Below are positions 53,051-62,163 of a stretch of 64,000 nt of DNA, piece by piece. The DNA comes from Candidatus Chloroploca asiatica (GTDB lineage Bacteria; Chloroflexota; Chloroflexia; Chloroflexales; Chloroflexaceae). The number at the start of each line of letters is the position of its first letter. The first letter of the stretch is position 1. The notes beneath the pieces were generated by a model. That model ran no database searches and was not told where the DNA came from. It saw nothing but the letters and a program-made list of their open reading frames with translations. The stretch lies in the NCBI RefSeq assembly GCF_002532075.1, contig NZ_LYXE01000188.1, positions 1 through 64,000 on the forward strand, in the 5' to 3' direction. Made by a program: the position numbers and the translations under genes.

Positions 53051-54469
53051 ATGGAGAAATTGTCGAACGCATTTGCTGTCGGGTTGGGTAAAACGACAGG
53101 TACGCTGTCGCGCATGTTGCGCATCGGTGGGGGTACGACGCTGCCCGGAAGGGTTGCCCGTCTGGTTGCGCCTTCGGTGTTACGCGATCTGAGTGCTACG
53201 CTGCCAGGTGGGGTGATCCTCCTTTCGGGTACCAATGGCAAAACAACAACCAGCCGGATGCTGGCTGAAATCTTGTGCGCCAATGGTGAGCGGGTCCTGC
53301 ACAATCGTGCGGGGGCGAATCTGATCACAGGGTTGACGACAACAGCGCTGGCCGGCACCGATTGGCGGGGGCGTCCACAGGCGACCATTGGTCTCTTTGA
53401 GACCGATGAGGCGGCGCTTCCGCAGGCGCTTGCCGAGACAGCCCCTCGTCTTGTGCTGATCAATAACCTTTTTCGCGATCAGCTTGATCGCTATGGCGAA
53501 GTTGACACCCTAGCCCAGGCCTGGAAACAAGCCCTCCGAACGCTCTCGCCTGAGACACGGATCGTCTTGAATGCGGATGATCCCGCCGTTGCCTATCTTG
53601 GACAAGATCTGAGATGTCATGTCTTTTACTACGGGCTTGAAGATGCACAGCATGCTGTTGGCGCGGGGGCCCATATTGCCGATTCGCAGTTTTGTCAGCA
53701 GTGTGGCGAGCGTTATCGCTACAGCCTGGCCTTTTATGCCCATATCGGCCACTACCAGTGTCCACGCTGTGGCTACCAGCGCCCCACACCCCAGGTGCAA
53801 CTGGCTCGGCTTGACCTGAGCGGCATCGAGGCGAGTCGGCTCTATCTACGTTATCCTGGGGGCGGGCTCGAACTCAACTTGCCACTTCCCGGGCTCTATA
53901 ACGCGACCAATGCCCTGGCTGCGTTTGCGGCTGCGCTTGCCCTCGGTGTGCCGCCCGCGACGTCACGTTATGCGCTCGAACGCTTCAGTGCCGCCTTTGG
54001 GCGGATCGAGCGGGTAACGGCCGGCCAGGGTGGTGCGCCGATGCTCATTGCCTTGATCAAGAATCCGGTTGGCGCAACCGAAACAGTGCGGATGATTGTC
54101 CAGACGGCGACGGTTCCGGCGCACGCATCACAAGGACTGCACCTCTTGATCGCGATCAACGACCGTTTTGCCGATGGAACCGATGTTTCGTGGCTCTGGG
54201 ATGCCGAATTTGAAGCCCTGGCGGGCCAGGTTGCTTCGGTGGTGGTCAGTGGTACGCGAGCCGAAGATATGGCGGTACGGCTGAAATATGCTGGCGTTGA
54301 TCCCGCGATGATGCGGATTGTTCCCGAGGTGCATCCAGCACTTGATGAAGCCCTGGCGCGTTTGCCAGCGGGGGCAACGCTGGCGATCTTGCCTACCTAC
54401 ACTGCGATGCTCGCCTTGCGCCAGGATCTTGCGCGGCGGGGGTGGGTGAAGCCCTTCTGGGAAGGGTGA
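53051..54469 (+). CDS. murT: Lipid II isoglutaminyl synthase, MurT subunit
   Basis: A 472-residue Mur-ligase-like protein. ATP site SGTNGKTTTSRM (59-70), FETDEAALP, NLFRDQLDRYGE, and an inserted zinc ribbon with C215, C218, C237 and C240 distinguish MurT from other Mur ligases. The C-terminal DUF1727 domain (AINDRFADGTDVSWLWD) is present. MurT works with the glutaminase GatD to amidate glutamate in the peptidoglycan stem. In most genomes gatD follows directly; here a palindrome and a convergent gene follow instead. The ribosome site is weak (AGG). Confidence 0.92.
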   Translation: MEKLSNAFAVGLGKTTGTLSRMLRIGGGTTLPGRVARLVAPSVLRDLSATLPGGVILLSGTNGKTTTSRMLAEILCANGERVLHNRAGANLITGLTTTALAGTDWRGRPQATIGLFETDEAALPQALAETAPRLVLINNLFRDQLDRYGEVDTLAQAWKQALRTLSPETRIVLNADDPAVAYLGQDLRCHVFYYGLEDAQHAVGAGAHIADSQFCQQCGERYRYSLAFYAHIGHYQCPRCGYQRPTPQVQLARLDLSGIEASRLYLRYPGGGLELNLPLPGLYNATNALAAFAAALALGVPPATSRYALERFSAAFGRIERVTAGQGGAPMLIALIKNPVGATETVRMIVQTATVPAHASQGLHLLIAINDRFADGTDVSWLWDAEFEALAGQVASVVVSGTRAEDMAVRLKYAGVDPAMMRIVPEVHPALDEALARLPAGATLAILPTYTAMLALRQDLARRGWVKPFWEG

Positions 54470-54474
54470 GTTGG

Positions 54475-54515
54475 TGCGCTGAAAAGAGCCAGCATGGCTG
54501 GCTCTTTTCAGCGCA
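54475..54515. repeat. Long perfect palindrome, GCCAGC-core family (murT terminator)
   Basis: Perfect 19-base arms around loop ATG, core AGCCAGC-ATG-GCTGGCT. It starts six bases after the murT stop and separates it from the convergent META-domain gene. Confidence 0.85.
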
Positions 54516-54545
54516 AAAAGCTAGGTTGAAAGGCTAGGCCTGATC

Positions 54546-55724
54546 CTACGCACGGACAAAGACGAGGGTGGCCCCGTCATCAACAGTGATTGTCAGGGTC
54601 GTGCCGTCGATCACATAGCTCGTGGCTCGGCTTAGCTGATCGAGGAAGGCCATTTCCTGGGCCAGGATCGCATCCTCGCACGCCATCATGGTGCTGCCGG
54701 CCTGGGTAATGCTGAGTGTACCTTCGGCAACGGTGTAGCCCGCAAAGTAGCGGTTGCAGCCAGCCGAACCCGCGACGCGGCCTTCGTCGTCAAACTCGGC
54801 GGAGATGGGCGTAGCCTCGCTCAGCGGCGCTGCGCCGTTGAGCTCAGTCAGCAGCCAGCTCGTGCCGGCCAGGGCATTGCTTGTCTGCTCAAAGACGAGC
54901 GTAGCGCCATCATCAATGGTGATCGTCAGGGTCGCGCCGTCGATCACATAGCTCGTAGCCCGGCTGAGTTGATCGAGGAAGGCCTGCTCTTGCGCCATGA
55001 TCGCCTCTTCACATGCCATCCGCGTGCTACCGGCCTGCGAAATGCTGAGCGTGCCATCGGCAACGGTGTAGTCGGCAAAGTAGCGGTTGCAACCAGCCGA
55101 ACCCGTGATGCGGCCCTCGGTATCAAACTCGGCCGAAATTGGCGCACTCTCGCTCAGCGGCGCTGCGCCGTTGATGGCGGTGAGTACCCAATTCGTTCCG
55201 GTCAGGTCATTGCTCGTGGTCACTTCTTCCTCCGCACGCTCAAAAACGAGGGTGGTTCCGTCATCAATGGTGATCGTCAGGGTCGCGCCATCGATCACAT
55301 AGCTCGTAGCGCGGCTGAATTGATCCAGGAACGCCTGTTCCTGCGCCATGATTGCATCCTCACACGCCATCATGGTGCTGCCGGCCTGGGTAATGCTGAG
55401 CGTGCCATCGGCAATGGTGTAACCGGCAAAGTAGCGGTTGCAACCAGCGGAACCCGCGACGCTTCCCTCGGTATCAAACTCGGCCGAGATTGGCGTACCC
55501 TCGCTCAGCGGCGCTGCACCGTTGAGCTGCGTCAGCACCCAACTCGTTCCGGCCAGGGCATCACTCGCCTCTGGCGTCGTGGCTTCTTCGGTGACCGGTG
55601 TCTCCTGCTCGGTCGTCGCAGGTGTCGGCTCGGTGGTTGAGCCGGTGCTCGGTGCGGTGCCACAGGCAGCCAAGACAAGCATGCCCATCAGCAGCGCCGA
55701 AAGAATCGTCATACGCAACTTCAT
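54546..55724 (-). CDS. Lipoprotein with three tandem META domains
   Basis: A 392-residue lipoprotein: signal with lipobox LAAC (C21), a Thr/Glu-rich linker, then three near-identical META domains (about 57-166, 172-280, 283-392). Each has GTxWxLTxLNGAAPLSE, GSAGCNRYFAxYT and TMMACEDAI-type cysteines, which probably form a disulfide as in HslJ/META proteins. The very high similarity between copies shows recent triplication and leaves a 345-base DNA repeat. Family members are linked to stress or drug tolerance in the cell envelope. GAGGAG precedes the ATG at 55724. Confidence 0.88.
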   Translation of the reverse strand: MKLRMTILSALLMGMLVLAACGTAPSTGSTTEPTPATTEQETPVTEEATTPEASDALAGTSWVLTQLNGAAPLSEGTPISAEFDTEGSVAGSAGCNRYFAGYTIADGTLSITQAGSTMMACEDAIMAQEQAFLDQFSRATSYVIDGATLTITIDDGTTLVFERAEEEVTTSNDLTGTNWVLTAINGAAPLSESAPISAEFDTEGRITGSAGCNRYFADYTVADGTLSISQAGSTRMACEEAIMAQEQAFLDQLSRATSYVIDGATLTITIDDGATLVFEQTSNALAGTSWLLTELNGAAPLSEATPISAEFDDEGRVAGSAGCNRYFAGYTVAEGTLSITQAGSTMMACEDAILAQEMAFLDQLSRATSYVIDGTTLTITVDDGATLVFVRA

Positions 55725-55844
55725 TGCTCTCCTCACTTCTACTCAAGGATAATCTGTGTGCGGGGCCACTATTCTGGTGCTGTGTAGCCCTGCCATAGTG
55801 AGAACGTTGTCTTGGGCAGGAATGTTCCCACCTGACGCTATTTC

Positions 55845-56576
55845 TCAGCTATTTCTCAGCCAGTCGCGCAGGGCATAGGGTAGATAGACCAGCACAAACG
55901 CGAGTAGGCCGACAAACTGCAGTGGAATGAGATACCAGGGCCACGGCCCCATGAGATCGAGCAGACTTGGGAAGGCCGGCTTGCGGGCGATAAACATATA
56001 GTTGCCCCCAGTGAGCCAGTTGACCAGGCCAACAACAAGCAAGATGGCATTGGTAAGCAGAAAGACCCGCCCAAGCGACCCCCAGGTGGGGCGATAGTGC
56101 CACGCTCTGATCGCAAACAGGGCCGCGAAAAGCGGAACCGCGTGTGAGGTCCAGAAGATCCAGTAGACAAAATGAGGAAAATTGAACCCATTGCTCTGGA
56201 GATCCGGGGTGAGCAGGGCCTGAACCGAACCGGCAAAGCCCCAGAAATAGATCAGTTCGAATAGCCGCACGTTGCCTGTCGCCAGCATCAAGGCCGACAG
56301 TGGAACCGCTAGTGTGCAGAGGTGTAACGGCAGCGAATACTGTATATTCCAGAGTCCGTTGCTCAGTTGCCAGAGATCCCAGGCGAACCAGTTGGCAAGG
56401 CTGTAGACAATCAAGCCACGCTTGAGCAGGGTGCATCCCTGCGCATCAAGGCGTGGTGTCACCCACGCCAGGACGACACATCCCAGGGCAATTGTCAGCA
56501 GTGGCAAGAGATGCTCAGGCGACCAGAGCTCAAACCGAGGTCCGATAAACGACGGGCCAAAGATATTGGGGAACAT
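55845..56576 (-). CDS. YwaF/TIGR02206-family membrane protein
   Basis: A 243-residue protein with about seven membrane segments. Signature residues NIQYSLPLHLCTLAVPLSA, FWGFAGSVQALLTPDL and HFVYWIFWTSHAVPLFAALF match the YwaF family, related to the acyltransferase-like TMEM164 group. The conserved C and H could form an active site. Function in bacteria is unknown. The start at 56576 has AGGA nine bases upstream. Confidence 0.8.
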   Translation of the reverse strand: MFPNIFGPSFIGPRFELWSPEHLLPLLTIALGCVVLAWVTPRLDAQGCTLLKRGLIVYSLANWFAWDLWQLSNGLWNIQYSLPLHLCTLAVPLSALMLATGNVRLFELIYFWGFAGSVQALLTPDLQSNGFNFPHFVYWIFWTSHAVPLFAALFAIRAWHYRPTWGSLGRVFLLTNAILLVVGLVNWLTGGNYMFIARKPAFPSLLDLMGPWPWYLIPLQFVGLLAFVLVYLPYALRDWLRNS

Positions 56577-56681
56577 GACCGTTTCCTGTCTCTTGTTGTT
56601 CATTCTTTTCGAAGTTGCACCCATCTTCTATTCTTCGTATAATACAGTGATACTGCTCTATCAACCGGAGGATTTTTGCCC

Positions 56682-58670
56682 ATGCCGATGTACGAGGTCG
56701 AGACATCACAGCCGCCAGACCTCGTGGCGGCGTTGTGTGAAACCTGGCCGCGCATTGCCGAATTGCTTGCCGATCTGGAGACCGAGGCGATGGCCGAGGC
56801 GCGGATCGGCGGTTTGCGTCATATCGGGGCTGTCTGGTATGCGCAAGGAGGCGTGGCTGAGGTTTTGACCGAACTCGGGCTGGCGCTCGCCGAACGCCTC
56901 AAGCTCTCGCAGGGGTTGGTGGTCAGTGAATTATTGCTGGCGTATGGGGCCGCCCAGGAAGAGCAACGTACCCGCGAATGGGAAGCACGTCTGCTGGCGC
57001 GCGCCTCGGAGCTCGATGGTCTTCATCGCATTATTTCGGCGGCAAACTCGACGCTGGATCTCGATACCTCCCTCCAGACTGTGGTTGAAACCGTTGCCCA
57101 GGTTGTTGGGGTTGAGGCATGTTCTGTCTACCTGTACGACAAGCATCGTGACGAACTGGTCTTGCGGGCGACCCGTGGGCTCAATCGTGCCGCGATCGGG
57201 CAGGTTGTGTCGCACCTGGGGCAAGGAGTGACGGGTTGGGCTGCCCAGTTGGGGCATCCTGTGGCGGTGCGCGACGTCTGGCAGGATCCTCGTTTCAATG
57301 TTGAACCGCAGCTTGGCGAAGAGACCTTTCGCTCGATGCTGGCGGTTCCGATTGTGCTCTTTAGTGCCGAGCGCTATCAGTTCAGTGCCGATAAGCTGCA
57401 AGGGGTGATTACCGGGCAGACGATCGGTCCGCGTGACTTTACGCAGGAAGAGATCTCGTTTGTCGAAGTGGTGGCGGGCGAGCTTGCCTTCTTTATTGCC
57501 AATGCCCAGCTCTATCAGCAGACCGACGAACGCCTCCACCAGAAATTGCGTGAGTTGACGACATTGCAGCAGGTCTCGAAGAGCATTGCCGAGCAGATCG
57601 GGTTGCGTGATGTGCTCTCGCTGATTACCGAGAAGGCGGTCGAACTCGCCCAAGCTGACCGGGCTTCGATCTTTCAGATGGGCGACGACGGGCACCTGCA
57701 ATTGATGGCGACGTACGGCGGCGAGGGTGACGGCGTGCGGGATTTCATCATCCAGACGGTGCGGGATAGCCGCCCGCTGGCTGTGATGAATGCCTATCAA
57801 GATGCGCGCTTCCCTGAACTGGCTGCTGTTGCGCGGCGTGAGCAGTTTCATTCGCTCTTTTGCATGCCGTTGCGCGCCCGTGAACGCACGATTGGCGGGA
57901 TTTGCCTCTATAAACGTGAGCCGCACCTCTTTGATTATGAGCAGGTACGCTTGCTCAGCACCTTTGCTGATGAGGCCGCTATTGCGATTGAAAATGCCCG
58001 CCTCTATGAAGAAAGCCAGCGGGCGCTCGCGATCAAGTCGGCCCTGCTGCAAGAGATGCACCACCGGGTGCGTAATAACCTCCAGACTATTTCGGCGCTG
58101 CTGGCAATGCAACTGCGACGGGTTGAGCCGCACAGCCAGGGTGCCAAGGCGCTGCGCGAGAGTGCGGCGCGCATTCAGTCGATTGCGGCCATTCACAATC
58201 TGCTCTCACGCGAGGATGTGGGCGTTACCACGGTGAACGCCGTGGCTCGACAGGTCGTCGAGAGCGCTCAGTCAACGCTGGTGCATAGTGAGGCCCCCGT
58301 TCGCTTTGCCATTATGGGCGATGAGGTGCGTGTTGGTTCACGGGATGCAACGGTACTGGCGCTGGTCATCAATGAATTGATTAGCAATGCTCTCTCGCAC
58401 GGGCTTGCCGCTGAGGGGGGCAGTGTCGAGGTTGAAGCTACGCTCGGCGTAAGCCAGGTGATGGTCGAGATTCGCGATGATGGGCCGCGCCATCCACCCC
58501 CCCCGCGCCCTCCCCATAGCAGTGGATTGGGTTTGCACATCATCGAAACGCTTGTTCACCAGGATCTGGGGGGTGACTTCCGCTTGATCCGCGATGATGC
58601 GCACGGTTGGATGCGGGCACAGGTCTGCTTTCCGCAACATCTTATTGATGAAGTTGGGGAAACGCTGTGA
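56682..58670 (+). CDS. Sensor histidine kinase with two GAF domains (HisKA_2 type)
   Basis: A 662-residue soluble kinase. An N-terminal helical region (1-110) resembles RsbR-type sensor domains. Two GAF domains follow (about 120-280 and 300-440), then a HisKA_2 domain with H460-H461 in EMHHRVRNNLQTI, and a HATPase with NELISNALSHG, RDDGP and SGLGLHIIETLV. A Pro-rich HPPPPRPPH stretch lies in the ATP lid. The HisKA_2 class often signals to receivers that control partner switches. GGAGG lies ten bases before the ATG at 56682. The amidase gene follows 20 bases after the stop. Confidence 0.9.
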   Translation: MPMYEVETSQPPDLVAALCETWPRIAELLADLETEAMAEARIGGLRHIGAVWYAQGGVAEVLTELGLALAERLKLSQGLVVSELLLAYGAAQEEQRTREWEARLLARASELDGLHRIISAANSTLDLDTSLQTVVETVAQVVGVEACSVYLYDKHRDELVLRATRGLNRAAIGQVVSHLGQGVTGWAAQLGHPVAVRDVWQDPRFNVEPQLGEETFRSMLAVPIVLFSAERYQFSADKLQGVITGQTIGPRDFTQEEISFVEVVAGELAFFIANAQLYQQTDERLHQKLRELTTLQQVSKSIAEQIGLRDVLSLITEKAVELAQADRASIFQMGDDGHLQLMATYGGEGDGVRDFIIQTVRDSRPLAVMNAYQDARFPELAAVARREQFHSLFCMPLRARERTIGGICLYKREPHLFDYEQVRLLSTFADEAAIAIENARLYEESQRALAIKSALLQEMHHRVRNNLQTISALLAMQLRRVEPHSQGAKALRESAARIQSIAAIHNLLSREDVGVTTVNAVARQVVESAQSTLVHSEAPVRFAIMGDEVRVGSRDATVLALVINELISNALSHGLAAEGGSVEVEATLGVSQVMVEIRDDGPRHPPPPRPPHSSGLGLHIIETLVHQDLGGDFRLIRDDAHGWMRAQVCFPQHLIDEVGETL

Positions 58671-58690
58671 AATCTGCCTAAGGAAGCGTG

Positions 58691-60667
58691 ATGAGTGATT
58701 TTCCGACTGAGGGGCGTCCGCCTTTTATTAACCGACGCCTGTCGCTTGCGGAATGGAAGCAGTATGTGGCCGGGTATGACTTTGGCGCTCTGGCGCCGAG
58801 TCGTCTGGTGCTGCACCATACCTATACGCCTACCGAAGCCCAGTGGCGCGGCCTGACGACCATGCGCGGTATCCAGCGCTTTTATGCCGGCAAGGGCTGG
58901 ATGGCAGGCCCACATCTTTTTGCTGGCCCCGATGGAATCTGGCTCGCTACCCCGATGTCGCAGGTCGGCGTTCACGCCGGTGTTGGCAATGGCTCGGTCG
59001 CCCAGGGCTGGTATTCGATTGGCCTCGAAATGGTTGGTCGCTTTGATGCAGTGCGCCCAACTGGGGCCGTCTGGAACTATGCGCTGGCGGTGATGGGTGA
59101 GTTGTCGCGTCGCCTGCGTATTCCACCACGCCGATTGATCTCTTTTCACCGTGATTACACCAATGCGAAGAGTTGCCCGGGCTGGGCCGTGACCAAAGAG
59201 TGGGTCTGGGCGAGTGTCGAGGCCTATCTGAATAATACCGCGGTTCCCCCGCCCCCGCCGCCTGATCCACCTGTTATTCAGCCTTCTGATGAGGTCTTGC
59301 TTGAGCGGTTGCTCGAAGAGACTTTTCGTCAGCGGGCAGGGAGCCAGGGGTATAATCCGGCCTGGAGTTTCCATCAATCTGCGGTTGAGCAGCAACTTGG
59401 GGCCCCTATTGGGCCAAGTCGTACCCTGGTGGAAGGCGGCCAGCAGTACGATATGCAACCCTTTGCGCGTGAGACGCTCTATACGGAGGTGCCCAATTGG
59501 GGTGATGTGCGGACGCTCTCGGATCTGCTTGGAGGGAGTATTCCGCCCGCAGGTCTTGGGCGACGTTTGCTCGAAGAGACCTTTGCTGTCGGCAATGCGC
59601 CCTTCCGGCCCGACTGGGCGTTTCATCAGTTTGCGCTGCTGCGCCGCATGGGGCCGCCCCTTGCGCCCGGGGCGACGATCACGGTTGATGGCAACCAGTA
59701 TGCCTATCAGGTCTTTGCGGTTGATACGCTCTATAACCTGGTGCCCAACTGGGAAGATGTGCGCCTCTTGAGCCATCTCGCTGGGACAACGAATGCCAGT
59801 GATGTCCGCTTGCGTGAGGCGTTGCTCGCCACGACCTATCGGGTTGTCGGGCAAACGTATCGGCCAGATTGGGCGTTTCATCAACGCGCTCGTCGCGATG
59901 CGCTTGGGGCACCACTCTCGCCTTCGTACCAGATTCTGGTGGAAGGGCGGAGCTATGCGATCCAGGTCTATGCGTTGGACACCCTCTTTAACCTTGTCCC
60001 CCGCTGGAGCGAGGTGCGCCGGATGAGCCAACTCTTCCCGGCACCCTCGGTACTCGGTGGTGCATCGATTTCCGCTGCGGAGGAGCCAGCGATGACGATC
60101 CTCGGTGGCATGGTTGACGCTGAAGCACCAGTTGCCGCCCTCGAGACACTGGAACGTGGAGCCTTGCATCCCGACCGGCTTGACCAATCGATTATTCGCT
60201 CTACCCTGCCATCCTGGGCACGTAGCCCCCGTGATGGGCGCAAGGTTGAACTGGTGGTGCTGCATGCGCTGCCAGGTTCCCCCGAGGAGGTTCTGGCTCG
60301 GATGACCGATCCTGGGTCGCCCTTTGCGACCCATTATTATGTTACCCTCGCCGGCACGATCATCCAGTTGATCGACGAAACCGAGGCCGCCTGGCACGCT
60401 GGCTTCGGCTCGGCCGATGGGCTCTGGTGGAATCTCAATACCATCAGTCTGGGCATTGGCCTAGAACGACCGCCCGACTGGCCTGCGAGCCTGCCTAGCG
60501 AGACGACTTTGCAAGTCGCCGCACTCACGAACCTCTTGTGTGAACTGAGTATTCGATGTCAACTGACGCCTGATGCGATCCTGCTCTGGAGTAGCCTCGC
60601 TGGCGGTGCGCCCGAACTGCTTGAGGGTTTGCCGCTCGAGCGCCTTTGTGAGGCGATCAGCGTATGA
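58691..60667 (+). CDS. Multi-domain amidase with three internal repeats
   Basis: A 658-residue protein without an obvious signal peptide. Residues 35-180 are an amidase_2/PGRP domain with zinc ligands H42 (or H43), H153 and C162. After a Pro-rich linker come three repeats of about 75 residues (205-280, 293-366, 374-449). Their shared pattern is Y-x-P-x-W-x-FHQ, LGxPLxP, then Q-x-F-A-x-D-TLYxxVPNWxDVRxLS. Residues 517-657 are a second amidase-like domain (HALPGS, THYYVTLAGTI, AAWHAG) in which the usual C-terminal H and C ligands are missing. It overlaps the next gene (ATGA). Confidence 0.8.
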   Translation: MSDFPTEGRPPFINRRLSLAEWKQYVAGYDFGALAPSRLVLHHTYTPTEAQWRGLTTMRGIQRFYAGKGWMAGPHLFAGPDGIWLATPMSQVGVHAGVGNGSVAQGWYSIGLEMVGRFDAVRPTGAVWNYALAVMGELSRRLRIPPRRLISFHRDYTNAKSCPGWAVTKEWVWASVEAYLNNTAVPPPPPPDPPVIQPSDEVLLERLLEETFRQRAGSQGYNPAWSFHQSAVEQQLGAPIGPSRTLVEGGQQYDMQPFARETLYTEVPNWGDVRTLSDLLGGSIPPAGLGRRLLEETFAVGNAPFRPDWAFHQFALLRRMGPPLAPGATITVDGNQYAYQVFAVDTLYNLVPNWEDVRLLSHLAGTTNASDVRLREALLATTYRVVGQTYRPDWAFHQRARRDALGAPLSPSYQILVEGRSYAIQVYALDTLFNLVPRWSEVRRMSQLFPAPSVLGGASISAAEEPAMTILGGMVDAEAPVAALETLERGALHPDRLDQSIIRSTLPSWARSPRDGRKVELVVLHALPGSPEEVLARMTDPGSPFATHYYVTLAGTIIQLIDETEAAWHAGFGSADGLWWNLNTISLGIGLERPPDWPASLPSETTLQVAALTNLLCELSIRCQLTPDAILLWSSLAGGAPELLEGLPLERLCEAISV

Positions 60668-61878
60668 TCCAGGCAACCACACGCCTCTATCTTCATGACT
60701 CAAGCCGCTTCAATTTTGAGGCCACTGTGGTTGCCGCGCAGATCCGTGATGGTGTGCGCTGGATCGCGCTTGATCAGAGTGCCTTTTATCCTGAGGGCGG
60801 CGGTCAACCTGCCGATCAAGGCACCATCAACGGCTTGCCCGTCACTGATGTGCAGGCGAACGACGATGTTGTCTGGCACGCGCTTGGGGCAGCAGGCAAT
60901 GACCAGAGCCTTGACGTAGACGCACATATCCACGGTGCGATTGATCCAACTCGTCGCCTTGATCATATGCAGCAACACTGTGGCCAACACATCCTGAGCG
61001 CTGCTTTTCAGGCGCTCTGTGGGGCCGCAACGGTCGGCTTTCACCTAGGCGAGCGGATCGTGACGATTGATCTGGACATACCAGCCTTGCAGCGCAACCA
61101 GGTTCAGGCTGTCGAAGACCTGGCGAATCAGATTGTCTGGGGCAACCTGCCGGTAACGGTTCGCATCCTTGCTCGTGACGAACTGAATGGCCTGGCTTTG
61201 CGCAAAACGCCGACGGTTGCTGGCCCGGTGCGGGTTGTAAGCATTGATGATTTTGATCACTCGGCGTGTGGTGGTACTCACCCAGCCTATACCGGCACCG
61301 TCGGCATGATTGCGGTACTCCGCTGGACGCGGCAGCGCGGTGGGGTCAGGGTGAGCTTTGCGTGCGGTGGGCGTGCGCTGAACGAACTACGGCGCCTGAA
61401 CCAGGTCGCCAGTGAAGCTGCTGAACAGTTGAGCGTTGGCCTTGATGAACTGCCTATTGCGACCAAGCGTCTGTTGACCACTCAGCAAGCGCTGCAACGC
61501 CAACTCGCCACGGCGGAAGAACGTCTCCTTGACGATGAAGCCGAGCGTCTCTATGCCGCGGGTGAGCTGGTGGGAGCCAAGCGGGTCGTTCAGGCCTGTT
61601 TTGCTGATTGGTCTATCGAACGCTTGCGGACCCTTGCGGAGGCAATTGCCGCGCGACCGGGGGGCATTGCCCTGTTGGGGAGCAGTGGCACACGGGCCAA
61701 CCTTGTTGTGGCCTGTGCCCCCGAGAGTGGCTACGAGGCCAACCAGTTGCTGGCGCACGGCCTGCCCCAACTCGCCGGACGTGGTGGTGGCAACGCCCGC
61801 CTTGCGCAGGGTGGCAGCCCACAGAGTGAACACCTCGAAGCGGCGCTCGGCACCATACGCCAGCAGATCCAGGCCTGA
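60664..61878 (+). CDS. Alanyl-tRNA editing protein AlaX with DHHA1 domain
   Basis: A 404-residue protein corresponding to the editing and C-terminal parts of alanyl-tRNA synthetase without the catalytic core. The zinc site comprises H105-x3-H109 in MQQHCGQHIL and C/H in SACGGTH (about 203-208). AFYPEGGGQPADQG (40-53) is the start typical of AlaX. The DHHA1 domain fills the C-terminal 130 residues and ends with ARLAQGGS. It hydrolyses Ser-tRNA(Ala) and Gly-tRNA(Ala). Its start codon overlaps the stop of the amidase gene. Confidence 0.9.
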   Translation: MIQATTRLYLHDSSRFNFEATVVAAQIRDGVRWIALDQSAFYPEGGGQPADQGTINGLPVTDVQANDDVVWHALGAAGNDQSLDVDAHIHGAIDPTRRLDHMQQHCGQHILSAAFQALCGAATVGFHLGERIVTIDLDIPALQRNQVQAVEDLANQIVWGNLPVTVRILARDELNGLALRKTPTVAGPVRVVSIDDFDHSACGGTHPAYTGTVGMIAVLRWTRQRGGVRVSFACGGRALNELRRLNQVASEAAEQLSVGLDELPIATKRLLTTQQALQRQLATAEERLLDDEAERLYAAGELVGAKRVVQACFADWSIERLRTLAEAIAARPGGIALLGSSGTRANLVVACAPESGYEANQLLAHGLPQLAGRGGGNARLAQGGSPQSEHLEAALGTIRQQIQA

Positions 61879-61916
61879 CGCTGATCTCGGCAGGATTGAG
61901 GGTCTCAGCCCCGTAG

Positions 61917-61945
61917 TTGCAGGCCCATCTGTTGCATGGTATAAT
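61917..61945 (+). promoter_or_regulatory. Promoter of the mtnA transcript
   Basis: -35 TTGCAG (61917-61922), spacer of 17 bases, -10 TATAAT (61940-61945) preceded by TGG (extended -10). The start of transcription should be near 61952, about 45 bases before the riboswitch. Confidence 0.75.
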
Positions 61946-61996
61946 CACCACCGATCTTTGCACATCAAGATACTTAGGATTGCAAAGTAGATAGTG

Positions 61997-62115
61997 CTCA
62001 TCAAGAGGGGCTGAGGGACTGGCCCAATGACGCCCGGCAACCCCTGGAGAGGGATCTGACCCACTCCAGTACGGTGCCAATTCCAGCGGTACACATGGAT
62101 GTACCGGGAGATGAG
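61997..62115 (+). promoter_or_regulatory. SAM-I (S-box) riboswitch aptamer
   Basis: The P1 helix pairs CTCATC (61997-62002) with GATGAG (62110-62115). The conserved core reads AGAGGGGCTGAGGGACTGGC, then CCAATGACGCCCGGCAACC, and later GGTGCCAATTCCAGC: the S-box consensus. It lies directly upstream of mtnA, whose product recycles the methylthio group of SAM, so SAM feedback fits. Confidence 0.95.
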
Positions 62116-62126
62116 AGGAGTGATTG

Positions 62127-62156
62127 AAGAGCCTCTCGCCATGCGGGTGGCTTTTT
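62127..62156 (+). terminator. Riboswitch expression platform terminator
   Basis: A 12-pair stem with one mismatch (AAGAGCC...CTCGC / GCGGG...GGCTTTT) ends in five T residues. Its left side CCTCT (62132-62136) can pair instead with AGAGG at 62113-62117 beside the P1 helix, giving the antiterminator. High SAM would stabilise P1 and stop transcription just before the start codon. Confidence 0.75.
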
Positions 62157-62163
62157 GTACGTT

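Noticed and set aside
58556-60397. 613-codon minus-strand frame across the kinase end and amidase gene
   Set aside because: The plus-strand amidase has clear motifs and repeats; the antisense product is rich in Arg, Pro and Gly with no domain.
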